64,000 nt of DNA from Tamlana sp. 2_MG-2023 (lineage in GTDB: Bacteria > Bacteroidota > Bacteroidia > Flavobacteriales > Flavobacteriaceae), in contig NZ_JAUOSF010000001.1 in the NCBI RefSeq assembly GCF_030548465.1, positions 248,001-312,000 on the forward strand, given 5' to 3'. Both the position numbers and the translations under genes were made by a program. This document shows, one piece after another, positions 33,093 through 41,736 of this stretch (positions are counted from its first letter, which is position 1; the number at the start of each line of letters is the position of its first letter). The notes below the pieces were generated by a model that made no database searches, was not told where the DNA came from, and saw only the letters and a program-made list of their open reading frames with translations.

Positions 33093-34178
33093 TTATGAAA
33101 GTTTATGATGTTTTTCTAAATAATATTTTATTTCTGAAGCGCCTTCTTCGATGCTGAAACAGTTTGGGACGCCAATTTCCTCAAGGATTTCAACGGCTCT
33201 CTGACTACGTATTCCCGCTTGGCAAAACACATAGGTTTTTTTAGAGGGGTCTATGTTGATGTACTCGTCTTCCAGTTCACTTAAAGGAATATCAATTACT
33301 GAAACGCCTTCAACTTTAGGTTGCTCATGAGCTTCGCGAACGTCTACAAACTGTATGTTTTCGTCTAATTTAATGTCTGCAATAGAAACAGAATCGGGTT
33401 CTAATGCACAATTTACAGTTTCAACATGCTTGTTGTGAAAATTTGCTTTGTCTTTTAAAACTGATTGAATCGCTTCTTCCGAGCGTTGAATTTTTAAAAT
33501 GAGGTTTTGAAGGGTTAAGGCATTATAGCATAGTAATTTGCCAGAAAGCACTTGACCAATGCCCAAAATAATTTTTAAAACTTCATTGGCTTGCATGGTA
33601 CCTATAATACCCGGAAGCACCCCTAAAACTCCAATTTCTGAACAGTTGGGTACGGCACCTTGTTCTGGAGGACTTGGGAACAAACAGCGGTACGAAGGAC
33701 CATTTTGATAGTTAAACACCGAAACCTGACCTTCAAACTTGTAAATCGAGCCAAAAACAAGCGGTTTATTGGTGATAACGCAGGCATCGTTGACCAAATA
33801 GCGCGTTTCAAAATTATCGGAACCATCAACAATAATATCGTATTGTTCGAATAAAGCGATGGCGTTTTTATGTGTTAATTTTTCAGGGTAGGTGATAATG
33901 GTGATGTCGCCGTTTAAATCGGCCAAACGTTCTTTGGCAGCAAGGGCTTTGTTTTTGCTTAAGGAAGCCGTTCCGAATAAAACCTGACGCTGAAGGTTAG
34001 AAAGGTCTACCGTATCAAAATCTATAATACCAAGTGTACCAACCCCAGCCGCAGCGAGATATTGCAAAATCGGACACCCGAGTCCACCAGCACCAATAGC
34101 TAATACTTTGGCTTTAGAAATCTTATCCTGGCCTTCTTGACCAATTTCAGATAAAATGATATGTCTGTTGTATCTCAT
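33093..34178 (-). CDS. moeB: MoeB-type adenylyltransferase with C-terminal rhodanese domain
   Basis: A 361-residue E1-like enzyme that adenylates the MoaD C-terminus; its fused rhodanese domain could deliver sulfur. ATP site: LAIGAGGLGCPILQYLAAAGVG (near 28-50). FDTVDLSNLQRQVLF, IVDGSDNFETRYLVNDAC and GVLPGIIGTMQANE follow. The rhodanese domain (about 265-361) has its active cysteine in YVFCQAGIRSQRAVEIL. The zinc-binding CxxC pairs of classic MoeB are not obvious. Confidence 0.93.
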   Translation of the reverse strand: MRYNRHIILSEIGQEGQDKISKAKVLAIGAGGLGCPILQYLAAAGVGTLGIIDFDTVDLSNLQRQVLFGTASLSKNKALAAKERLADLNGDITIITYPEKLTHKNAIALFEQYDIIVDGSDNFETRYLVNDACVITNKPLVFGSIYKFEGQVSVFNYQNGPSYRCLFPSPPEQGAVPNCSEIGVLGVLPGIIGTMQANEVLKIILGIGQVLSGKLLCYNALTLQNLILKIQRSEEAIQSVLKDKANFHNKHVETVNCALEPDSVSIADIKLDENIQFVDVREAHEQPKVEGVSVIDIPLSELEDEYINIDPSKKTYVFCQAGIRSQRAVEILEEIGVPNCFSIEEGASEIKYYLEKHHKLS

Positions 34179-34185
34179 AAATTTT

Positions 34186-34205
34186 ATTCCTGCGAAGGCA
34201 GGAAT
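34186..34205. repeat. Short ATTCCTGC hairpin repeat
   Basis: ATTCCTGC-gaag-GCAGGAAT is a perfect 8-bp-arm inverted repeat in the moaD-moeB spacer; it resembles the ATTTCC-type hairpins near 17.9 and 21.8 kb. The rest of the spacer is AT-rich (TTAATCG / ATTAAAC-like). Confidence 0.6.
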
Positions 34206-34294
34206 CTCCTCCTTTATAGTTGTACTTTTGTTTATGCGTTGAACCGTTTAATCGTTTAGCCGATTAAACAAATTAACTGTTAAACAATTATAAA

Positions 34295-34528
34295 TTATCC
34301 TCCCGCAAAAGGCGGTAACAAAGCAATTTCTGCTCCTGTGATTTTTGTCGCTTCAGAAACCAATTCTTGATTTTGGGCTATTTGAAAATCTTTTGTTTTC
34401 AGGCCTTCATATTTTGAATATAAAAGTTCTAAAAGCTCAGAGATAGACTTTCCTGAAAACTCTAAACGCTCTTCATCTTTTTGCGAGACTTCAGCAATTT
34501 GTCCGAAATATTTAATGTTTAATAGCAT
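34295..34528 (-). CDS. moaD: Molybdopterin synthase sulfur carrier subunit
   Basis: A 77-residue ubiquitin-like protein ending in ALLPPFAGG; the C-terminal Gly-Gly carries the thiocarboxylate. Its length fits MoaD. The upstream neighbour in transcription is mobA, and moeB and moaE lie downstream, so the sulfur carrier, its activator and the catalytic subunit are together. Confidence 0.94.
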   Translation of the reverse strand: MLLNIKYFGQIAEVSQKDEERLEFSGKSISELLELLYSKYEGLKTKDFQIAQNQELVSEATKITGAEIALLPPFAGG

Positions 34529-34562
34529 CTTTCAATAGAGGCTGTCTAAAAAGTAAAGTTGT

Positions 34563-34664
34563 CGTCAACCTGAACTTGATTAACTTCGTAGAATCTTCGA
34601 TTTCAGGTTCTCATAATGATTGTTTATCAATATGATGCGATTCTGAATCAAGTTTAGAATGACG
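34563..34664. repeat. REP-like imperfect inverted repeat
   Basis: Ends CGTCAACCTGAACTTGAT (34563-34580) and ATCAAGTTTAGAATGACG (34647-34664) are reverse complements at all but about three positions. Internal GAATC and TTCAGG/TCTGAA pieces are also shared in type with the element at 2700-2780. It sits between mobA and moaD inside the Moco operon. Confidence 0.7.
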
Positions 34665-34703
34665 TACTCTAATTCTTTTTGTATAACCTGCTCATTTTTA
34701 TAG

Positions 34704-35318
34704 TTATTTATTCGTTTTATTGGTACAATCCAGTGAGTGGCTAAAGGCAACGCTCAATTGTTTTAATTCTTCTTGGGTATTCACATTCATCGTCGTTTTT
34801 TCATATTTCGATTCTAAAACCACATTTTTCACCTTACAGGAGTTCACGGCAACACGCAAACGTCTTTCATCTTGTTCAACTAATTTTCTAAAAATAGAAC
34901 CACACGATTTTTTATATAATGCAATCAAAGGCATGGTTTTTCCTTGACTTTCTATTTGAATGATGTCATGTTCAGCATCGGCATTTTGGATCAGTTTTTC
35001 TAAAATTTCAGAAGTAATCAGTGGAATATCACAACTCAAAACAAGATTATATGCTGTTTTAGAAGCTTCCAAACCTGCTGAAATTCCTGCCACAGGCCCT
35101 GCATTTTTAATAGTGTCTGTAATTCTTCGGTATCCAAATTTATCATATTCGGTATGGTCGGAAACGATGATGATTTCAGAAACTAAAGGTTTAAGGGCAT
35201 CTATACTGTATTGCACAAATGCTTTTCCGTTAAGGTGTAAAAAACCTTTATCGGAACCCATGCGGCTACTTTTTCCGCCAGATAAAATGATGCCTGTGAT
35301 GTCTTTTTTATCTATCAT
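34704..35318 (-). CDS. mobA: Molybdenum cofactor guanylyltransferase
   Basis: A 204-residue nucleotidyltransferase that attaches GMP to molybdopterin, giving the bis-MGD form used by NapA. The hallmark ILSGGKSSRMGSDKGFL is near 11-27 and the metal-binding LVLSCDIPLI near 92-101. It starts one base from the end of the TauE gene, so the two are coupled. Its presence fits a DMSO-reductase-family enzyme as the client. Confidence 0.93.
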   Translation of the reverse strand: MIDKKDITGIILSGGKSSRMGSDKGFLHLNGKAFVQYSIDALKPLVSEIIIVSDHTEYDKFGYRRITDTIKNAGPVAGISAGLEASKTAYNLVLSCDIPLITSEILEKLIQNADAEHDIIQIESQGKTMPLIALYKKSCGSIFRKLVEQDERRLRVAVNSCKVKNVVLESKYEKTTMNVNTQEELKQLSVAFSHSLDCTNKTNK

Positions 35319-36059
35319 TTATGTGAAAAATAATTTAGCACATGCTATACTAAGTACAAAGGCTAATATGTATCGTAGTATCTTGTTGTTTATTTTTTTG
35401 CTTCCGTAGTAACCACCTAAAATTCCGCCTACGAGCGCAATGGCAACTAAAAGAAAACTCTCTTTTTCAATGGTCACACCACTACTTATTTGTCCGATTA
35501 ACCCCGCTGCCGAATTCACCCAAATAAACAGTGCAGAAACCGCTGCGGCTTCTTTCATTTTTCCCCAGTGTAAAAGTAAAATTATAGGGGTTAAAATAAT
35601 ACCGCCACCAATGCCAATAAGTCCCGAAAAGAAACCAATAATACCGCCAACGATTAGTCCTTGCCAGAGTTTAACGTCTTTTATTTTGTCACTTTCTTTT
35701 CCGAAAACATTCAGCATTTTTAAAATGGCGAATATCAATAAAACGGCTAAAATCTTTTTGTAAATAGAAGCATCGACTTCAATAGTGCCGCCTAAAAAAG
35801 CTAACGGAATGGAAGCGATAGCAAAGTATAAAAACAGTTTTTTATTAAAATAGCCAGCTTTATAATAATAGTAAAACGATATGCCTGCCACGAATAAATT
35901 CAGCAATAAAGCTGTGGGTTTCATAGATTCAGGAGCAAAGGAAAACAGCGCCATAAGTGCCAAATAACCACTCGCACCACCATGACCAACACTCGCGTAG
36001 AGGAAGGATACGATAGGTAAGATTGCTAAGAAGAAGTATATGTTTTCGGTTTCCAACAT
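35319..36059 (-). CDS. TauE/SafE family membrane transporter
   Basis: A 246-residue protein with about seven to eight hydrophobic helices in two related halves (FLYASVGHGGASGYLALMAL and GGIIGFFSGLIGIGGGIILTPI, the family's glycine-rich repeats). The family moves sulfite, sulfonates or other anions. Lying inside the Moco operon between the ModE-like regulator and mobA, it might handle a sulfur anion or an oxyanion such as molybdate; no modABC genes are in the window (inference). Confidence 0.85.
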   Translation of the reverse strand: MLETENIYFFLAILPIVSFLYASVGHGGASGYLALMALFSFAPESMKPTALLLNLFVAGISFYYYYKAGYFNKKLFLYFAIASIPLAFLGGTIEVDASIYKKILAVLLIFAILKMLNVFGKESDKIKDVKLWQGLIVGGIIGFFSGLIGIGGGIILTPIILLLHWGKMKEAAAVSALFIWVNSAAGLIGQISSGVTIEKESFLLVAIALVGGILGGYYGSKKINNKILRYILAFVLSIACAKLFFT

Positions 36060-36153
36060 TTTTTTCAGGTTTCAAGTTTGAGCTTTCAGGTTGAGCGTGA
36101 TTGTCTTAAACTTTAGTACACTTTAAGTACTATTAATTTTAGGCACTTCATTG

Positions 36154-36492
36154 TTACAAGGTTTCAAATTTAGCTACCTGCTCATCCAAGAACTTCCAGC
36201 AGTTTTTATTAATCTCATCAAAAGTTTCAATTAATGATTTGCCGTAATCTGTAAGTTGTACACCGCCGCCGCCTTTGCCGCCGACAGAATTGATGGTTAC
36301 GGGTTCTTTAGCCGATTTGTTTACAGAATCTAAGAGACCCCAAGCTTTTTTGTATGAAATGTTCAGTGATTTTGCGCCTTTTGAGAGCGAACCGGTTTCG
36401 TGAATGGCTTTTAGCAAATGCACGCGACCTTCACCGAGAAGTACATTATCGTCTGATTCTATCCAAATGCGACTTTTAATTTTGTATCCCAT
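36154..36492 (-). CDS. ModE N-terminal-type winged-helix regulator
   Basis: A 112-residue protein from the ATG at 36492 (MGYKIKSRIWIESDDNVLLG); a longer frame from 36543 would overlap moeA and lacks support. It is a LysR-like winged helix: GRVHLLKAIHETGSLSKGAKSLNISYKKAWGLLDSVN, then GGKGGGGVQLTDYGKSLIETF. The molybdate-binding TOBE domains of full ModE are missing, so it may bind DNA without sensing molybdate directly. It lies 10 bp after moeA. Confidence 0.88.
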   Translation of the reverse strand: MGYKIKSRIWIESDDNVLLGEGRVHLLKAIHETGSLSKGAKSLNISYKKAWGLLDSVNKSAKEPVTINSVGGKGGGGVQLTDYGKSLIETFDEINKNCWKFLDEQVAKFETL

Positions 36493-36502
36493 AGTTTGTT
36501 TT

Positions 36503-37681
36503 TTATTGCGGAAGTATGATGACTTCAACAGTATCCCCTTCATTTATTTCAGAAACTTCACCAGGCATGTGTACCAATGCGTTTGAAAGCGCAAATGTTT
36601 GTAGCATGGATGAATTTTGTCCTTCTAAAATTTCAACGGTATCATTTTGATAAATGGCTTTTAAAAATTGCGGACGATCGCCACGCTTCTTAAATGACGA
36701 AGTAGAAGTTGCCGGAATTCTTGGAAGCTCTGTGTCGTCGCGACCCATCAAGTTTTGCAAAGCAATGTAAACATACACGTAGAAACAGGTGAGCGCCGCA
36801 GCAGGATTCCCCGGAAGGGCAAAAATTTGCGTGTCTTCTTTCTTTCCGTAGAATAAAGGTTTTCCAGGCTTTTGTTTCACCTTGTAAAAAAGTTCTTCAA
36901 CATGTAATTCACTTAATGCTTTTCCAACAAAATCGTAATCTCCAACGGAAATACCTCCTGTTATGAGAACCAAGTCATTATCATTTATAGCTGTTTCTAG
37001 GGTTGAAACGGTTTTATTGTAATCATCTTCAACTTTATATAAAGTGATGTCGTAAAACTTCAAGTTATAAAGCGCGCTTAGAAGCATTCTTGAATTACTT
37101 TCGTAAATTTTCCCGTGGGTAAGTTCTAGTCCGGGTTCTACAAGTTCGTTACCTGTTGTAACCAGAGCAATGTTTGGTTTTTTATAAACTGAAACTTCAG
37201 TGATTCCTAAAGATAGGAGGTAGCCAATAGCCGCAGGAGTGAGTTTTGTGCCTTTTTTTAAAGCAATATCTCCGGTTTTAACTTGCTCGCCTAGCGGACG
37301 AATATTGAGTTCCAAATCAATTTGATGTTCAATGTCTATGGTTTCGCCATGATTTTGCACCTTTTCTTGCATCATCACCGCATTGGCAGAATCTGGAACT
37401 GCAGCGCCCGTGAATATACGAACAGCTTCTCCTGGGTTTAATTTTAGACGAACGGCATCACCAGCTTTAATTTCTCCTATTAATTTATAAGATAATTTAT
37501 CATGACGATTTAATGCATAACCATCCATAGCCGACTGTCTGAATGGGGGCATATTAATAGGAGATTTTACATCTTCAAAAAGCAGGTATCCTCCAGCCTT
37601 GTCAACAGGTTTAGTGCATTTTTTTATAAGTTGTTTTCTATCATTTTTCACTATAGAAATCGCTTCGGAAATAGAAATCAT
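36503..37681 (-). CDS. moeA: Molybdopterin molybdotransferase
   Basis: A 392-residue MoeA, which inserts molybdate into adenylated molybdopterin. Typical segments: PPFRQSAMDGYALN (near 45-58), RIFTGAAVPDSANAVMMQEKV, the molybdopterin-site VLITGGISVGDYDFV (near 233-247), and LPGNPAAALTCFYVYV (near 291). It is the first gene of the minus-strand Moco operon, and its promoter faces napD. Confidence 0.96.
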   Translation of the reverse strand: MISISEAISIVKNDRKQLIKKCTKPVDKAGGYLLFEDVKSPINMPPFRQSAMDGYALNRHDKLSYKLIGEIKAGDAVRLKLNPGEAVRIFTGAAVPDSANAVMMQEKVQNHGETIDIEHQIDLELNIRPLGEQVKTGDIALKKGTKLTPAAIGYLLSLGITEVSVYKKPNIALVTTGNELVEPGLELTHGKIYESNSRMLLSALYNLKFYDITLYKVEDDYNKTVSTLETAINDNDLVLITGGISVGDYDFVGKALSELHVEELFYKVKQKPGKPLFYGKKEDTQIFALPGNPAAALTCFYVYVYIALQNLMGRDDTELPRIPATSTSSFKKRGDRPQFLKAIYQNDTVEILEGQNSSMLQTFALSNALVHMPGEVSEINEGDTVEVIILPQ

Positions 37682-37706
37682 GGTGTTTGGATTCGTTATG
37701 TCTGTA

Positions 37707-37780
37707 CAAATATAGCGAATTCATTTTCTTTTGAAACATGATAAATGTCAGTTTATTTATTTTTATTTAACATAATTTTA
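37707..37780. promoter_or_regulatory. Divergent moeA / napD promoter region with Crp/Fnr-type operator
   Basis: TGA-taaatg-TCA at 37739-37750 is a Crp/Fnr-type core (TGA-N6-TCA). For moeA (minus) the -7 box TATATTTG lies at 37707-37714, its centre 34 bp from the operator centre, about -41 from the start, and no -33 box is seen: a class II activator layout. For napD (plus) a weaker -7 (TAATTTTA, 37773-37780) is 32 bp away, or TAAATTTA at 37784-37791. One regulator could switch on both cofactor and reductase. Confidence 0.6.
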
Positions 37781-37816
37781 TCATAAATTTAGAAAACCAA
37801 TAGTGAAACTAAGAAT

Positions 37817-38056
37817 ATGCCAATAAAAAGCTATTTAGCACATCCACAAGACGGTAAAAAGGCTGAACTACATGCAGCTTTAACTAATTTAAGTCACTGC
37901 GAAGTTATTCCTGCAGAGAATGAAGATTTACTTATAGTGGTTACTGATACCAACGATATTTCCGAAGATAAAAATTTAAAAGAACAGATAGAATCTATTG
38001 CCAGTTTAAAACTGTTGGCAATGGTTTCTGGATTTGATACACCTAAAAGCAATTAA
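37817..38056 (+). CDS. napD: NapD, NapA maturation chaperone
   Basis: A 79-residue cytoplasmic chaperone that binds the Tat signal of NapA until the cofactor is inserted. It has the ferredoxin-like alpha-beta pattern of NapD: IKSYLAHPQDGKKAELHAAL, then CEVIPAENEDLLIVVTDT and LLAMVSGFD. It is first in the nap operon and ends two bases before napA. Confidence 0.85.
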   Translation: MPIKSYLAHPQDGKKAELHAALTNLSHCEVIPAENEDLLIVVTDTNDISEDKNLKEQIESIASLKLLAMVSGFDTPKSN

Positions 38057-38058
38057 GT

Positions 38059-40386
38059 ATGTATACCTCGTTAACCAACAGACGTAGTTTTATAAAAAAA
38101 ATGGCCATCATGTCGGCGATGACGGCTGCAGCAACCATGTTTCCAGGAATCATATTTGCAGATGAACAGGAGCGTGATTTACCTAATGGCGGCGACTTGG
38201 ACTGGAAAAAAGGCCCTTGTCGTTTTTGTGGTGTCGGTTGTGGTGTCTTAATTGGCGTGGATAAAGGAAAGGCGGTTGCGGTTAAGGGGGATCCTAATTC
38301 TTCGGTGAATAAGGGGCTGCTTTGTGTTAAAGGCTATCACCAAATTATGTGTATTCAAGCGGAAGACCGTTTAACGCACGCCTTGGTTAAGAAAAACGGC
38401 AAATACGTACAAACACCCATTAGTGAGGCCCTGGATATTGTGGCTAATAAAATGAAAGAAACCATGGATACTCATGGTAAAGATTCGGTAGCCATGTATA
38501 CCTCTGGGCAGTCCACGATTCCTGAAGGTTATGTGGCTTCTAAATTAATGAAGGGGGCTATTGGAACCAATAACTTAGATTGTAATGCCCGTTTGTGTAT
38601 GGCAAGTGCGGTAACAGGTTTTTTAACCAGTTTTGGTGCCGATGAGCCTATGGGCTGCTACGAGGATATTGACCACGCTGATTATTTTATCACTTGGGGT
38701 AATAATATGGCTGAAATGCACCCGGTTTTATTCTCTAGAATGTTAGAGCAAAAGAATAGAAGAGGGGCTAAAATCATCGACTTTGCAACTAGAACCACGC
38801 GTTCGAGTATGGCTTCAAATAAATCGATTTTATTTGAACCACAAACAGATTTGGCGGTCGCCAATGCCATTTGTTATGAAATCATCAATAATGGTTGGGT
38901 GAATAAATCTTTTGTTGAAAACCATGTGAATTTCAATAAGGGTTTAACAGATATGGGTTATGGTTTGGAAGATAATTATGCCTTTGAAGATAAACCTACT
39001 CCAATTGATTTTGAAGCTTATAAAGACTTTTTAGAAGATTATACACCAGAAAAAGTATCAAAATACTCAGGAGTATCTGTGAAAGATATTAAATACCTGG
39101 CCGAAATTTAAGGAAACCCAAACACAAAAGTGGTTTCGTATTGGTGTATGGGTATGAATCAGCATACACGAGGAACTTGGATTAACAATTTAGTTTATAA
39201 TATTCACCTATTAACTGGTAAGATTTCGCAACCTGGTAACGGACCATTTTCTTTAACGGGACAACCGTCTGCTTGCGGAACAGCTAGGGAAGTTGGGACT
39301 TTTACGCATAAATTACCTCACGGTGTTGTAACAAACGCTAAGGATCGTGAAATGGCGGCTAAAATATGGAAAGTACCCGTGGAGCGTATTCCTTCTAAAC
39401 CAACTTATCACGCTACCGAAATGTTTCGAGCAGTAGATCGTGGTGATATAAAATTTATATGGACACAAGCTACGAACCCATTAGTATCCTTGCCTAAAAC
39501 AAGTCGTTACCGTCCGGGAATGCAAAAAGATTCTTGTTTTGTGGTGGTTTCAGATGTGTTTCCTACGCCAACTTCTGATGTGGCTGACGTGATATTACCT
39601 GCATCTTGGCATATCGAAAAAGGTGGATTATACGGAAATTCCGAACGTAGAACCCAGTATTGGCAACAAATGGTTGAAGGACCAGGAGATACCATGCCAG
39701 ATGCCTGGATGTTTATTGAAGTAGCCAAACGCATGGGTTATGGTGAATTATTTCCATATTCTAGAGAAAATCACGTGGAAGAAATTTTTAACGAGTACCG
39801 CCAATTTCATGAAGGGGCAAAACATGGTATGGCGCCTTTAGAGGTTCTTAAAAAGGAGTCTGGTGTTATTTGGCCTTATGTGAATGGGAAATCTACGCAA
39901 TGGCGTTTTAATGCAAAATATGATCCAGCATGTACTAACGATAAAGCCTTTCATTTTTACGGAAAACCAGATGGTCGGGCTGTAATTTGGCAACGTCCTT
40001 ACGAGCCTGCTCCCGAAGTTCCTGATGCCGAATATCCATTCTGGCTAAATACAGGACGTGTGATAGAACATTGGCATACTGGGTCTATGACGCGAAGAAT
40101 TCCGGTGCTTCATAAAGCGATGCCACATGCTTATGTGGAATTTCATCCTGATGATGCGGTAAGTTTAGGAATTGTAAATGGGGAAAAGATAAAAGTAACT
40201 TCAAGACGAGGGTCTTGTGTGTTGCCTGCATCAATTAACGAAAGAGGTTTACCAACTAAAGGGCAGGTTTTTGTGCCTTTCTTTGATGAAAATATGCTAA
40301 TTAATGATGTGACCTTAGATGCTTTTTGTCCGATTTCTAAAGAACCCGATTATAAAAAATGTGCTGTTAAAGTTGAAAAAGTATAA
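38059..40386 (+). pseudogene. napA: Periplasmic nitrate reductase catalytic subunit, interrupted by an in-frame TAA
   Basis: One continuous frame of 775 codons is broken only by TAA at 39109-39111 (codon 351). The first part has a Tat signal (NRRSFIKK), the 4Fe-4S ligands Cys54, Cys57, Cys61 and Cys89, and the molybdenum-ligand cysteine in NARLCMASAV (Cys180). The second part resumes as GNPNTKVVSYWCMGMNQHTRG, where NapA proteins continue without a break (usually LAxLY before this), through QPSACGTAREVGTF to the MGD-binding C-terminus (HWHTGSMTRRIP, HPDDA). A TAT or TAC tyrosine codon would restore it. Either a recent nonsense mutation, a sequence error, or readthrough. The remaining frame looks fully intact. 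Confidence 0.85.
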
Positions 40387-40388
40387 GG

Positions 40389-41087
40389 ATGAAAAAGAGA
40401 ATGGGTATCATATCGTTTTTTGTAGTGCTTTTTATAGCTTTCATTCTTATTTGGGGTTATAGTTATCAAGAAGGACTTGAGGAAGCCTATATTCCACTTG
40501 AAACTAATGAACATATTTCCGCAATTCCATCGGAGTCTGGTGTTTTTAAACGTGCTGAATATGCTTGGGATTATGGCAATATGCCAATTGATGAAGCGCA
40601 CCAGAGGTCTTTAGATACGTACTATGATAATAGAGCGTTTCATGGTGCACCGCCAAGTATTCCGCATCCTGTGGCTAATGAGCGTAGTATGGGGGAGAAT
40701 GTGTGTTTAAAATGTCATCAAAATGGTGGCTTTGTAGATAAGTTTAGTGCTTATGCACCAGTAACGCCTCATCCGGAGCTTGTAAACTGTAGACAATGTC
40801 ACGTGCCAGAACAAACCGATAAATTGTTTGTAGCTAACAATTTCAAGAAGATGAAAGCGCCAGAAGCAGGTGTGAACAATGCCCTTTTAACGAGTCCGCC
40901 AATTATTCCGCATCAAATTCAATTGCATGAAAATTGTTTGGCCTGCCATGCGGGACCTGCTGCGCCAAAGGAAATTAGGGTAACACATCCTGAACGTATT
41001 AATTGCCGTCAATGTCATGTGCCTAATAATAAGGAAATGACCGATATAGGAACTTTTAAAAGAATGCATACCAATGAAGTGCAATAG
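40389..41087 (+). CDS. napB: NapB-like cytochrome c with two tandem NapB units (four haem motifs)
   Basis: A 232-residue protein with an N-terminal anchor helix (about 7-24) and four CxxCH motifs at 106-110, 134-138, 183-187 and 206-210. The order is repeated: PPSIPH, CLKCH, TPHPE, NCRQCHVP, then PPIIPH, CLACH, THPE, NCRQCHVP. Each half matches the NapB core (PPMIPH, CLQCH, SPTH, CLQCHVP in E. coli), including the distal ligand histidines. So a diheme NapB has been duplicated into a membrane-anchored tetraheme form. It starts two bases after napA and would pass electrons to it. Confidence 0.85.
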   Translation: MKKRMGIISFFVVLFIAFILIWGYSYQEGLEEAYIPLETNEHISAIPSESGVFKRAEYAWDYGNMPIDEAHQRSLDTYYDNRAFHGAPPSIPHPVANERSMGENVCLKCHQNGGFVDKFSAYAPVTPHPELVNCRQCHVPEQTDKLFVANNFKKMKAPEAGVNNALLTSPPIIPHQIQLHENCLACHAGPAAPKEIRVTHPERINCRQCHVPNNKEMTDIGTFKRMHTNEVQ

Positions 41088-41094
41088 ATATATT

Positions 41095-41703
41095 ATGAAT
41101 AGAATAATTTATGGCTTTATTATCTTGATAAGTTTTTTTTCATGCAAACATGGAGAAGGCGAGTACCATGGCGTTATTGAAAAGATTAATGCTGAGGGTG
41201 AAAATTATCAAGGGACTTCTATTTCGTCTGAAAAATATTTAGAGGACATGAAAATGATTGAAATCACCGAAGGTGGTCATACGTTTTTAATTCCGGAACG
41301 AAAAAGTGAAATCAGATCCTATGCTTGCACCGAATGTCATTCGAAACCATTAAGTGATATGCATACTGAAGGGGTGCAGAAGGCACATTGGGATATGAAA
41401 TTGGTACACGCCAATGAAAATGCTATGAATTGTGTGACTTGCCATAACCCCAATAACATGAACGAATTAAAAAGCTTGACAGGCAATGATATAGATTTTA
41501 ATAAGAGTTATCAATTGTGTAGCCAGTGTCATAGCAAACAATTTGAAGATTGGAAAGGTGGGGCACATGGTAAACGTATTGGGGGCTGGGCGCCGCCACG
41601 AGCGGCAATGACTTGTGTGAACTGTCATAATCCACACCAACCAGGCTTTGAGTCGAGATGGCCGGCACGATTTAACACGGTTACAGAAGAAGAAAGAAAA
41701 TAG
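41095..41703 (+). CDS. Tetraheme cytochrome c lipoprotein of the nap operon
   Basis: A 202-residue lipoprotein; the ATG at 41095 gives MNRIIYGFIILISFFSCKHGE with a good lipobox, whereas an earlier in-frame ATG at 41074 overlaps napB. Four CxxCH motifs are seen: CTECH, CVTCH, CSQCH, CVNCH, in a compact spacing like small multihaem cytochromes (c3/NrfH-like). It probably carries electrons from the Fe-S/NrfD module to the NapB-like protein, replacing NapC, which is absent. Confidence 0.85.
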   Translation: MNRIIYGFIILISFFSCKHGEGEYHGVIEKINAEGENYQGTSISSEKYLEDMKMIEITEGGHTFLIPERKSEIRSYACTECHSKPLSDMHTEGVQKAHWDMKLVHANENAMNCVTCHNPNNMNELKSLTGNDIDFNKSYQLCSQCHSKQFEDWKGGAHGKRIGGWAPPRAAMTCVNCHNPHQPGFESRWPARFNTVTEEERK

Positions 41704-41736
41704 AAAATAGTACGAAGATTTTAAAACATTTAAGGC

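Noticed and set aside
36493-36543. Longer ModE-like regulator overlapping the moeA end
   Set aside because: The residues added do not resemble ModE and the ATG at 36492 lies 10 bp after the moeA stop.
39109-39111. Selenocysteine or pyrrolysine recoding in napA
   Set aside because: The codon is TAA, not TGA or TAG, and the residue expected there is an ordinary tyrosine rather than the molybdenum ligand.
41074-41094. Start of the tetraheme lipoprotein at 41074 inside napB
   Set aside because: The ATG at 41095 gives a clean lipoprotein signal; the earlier one adds residues that spoil it.
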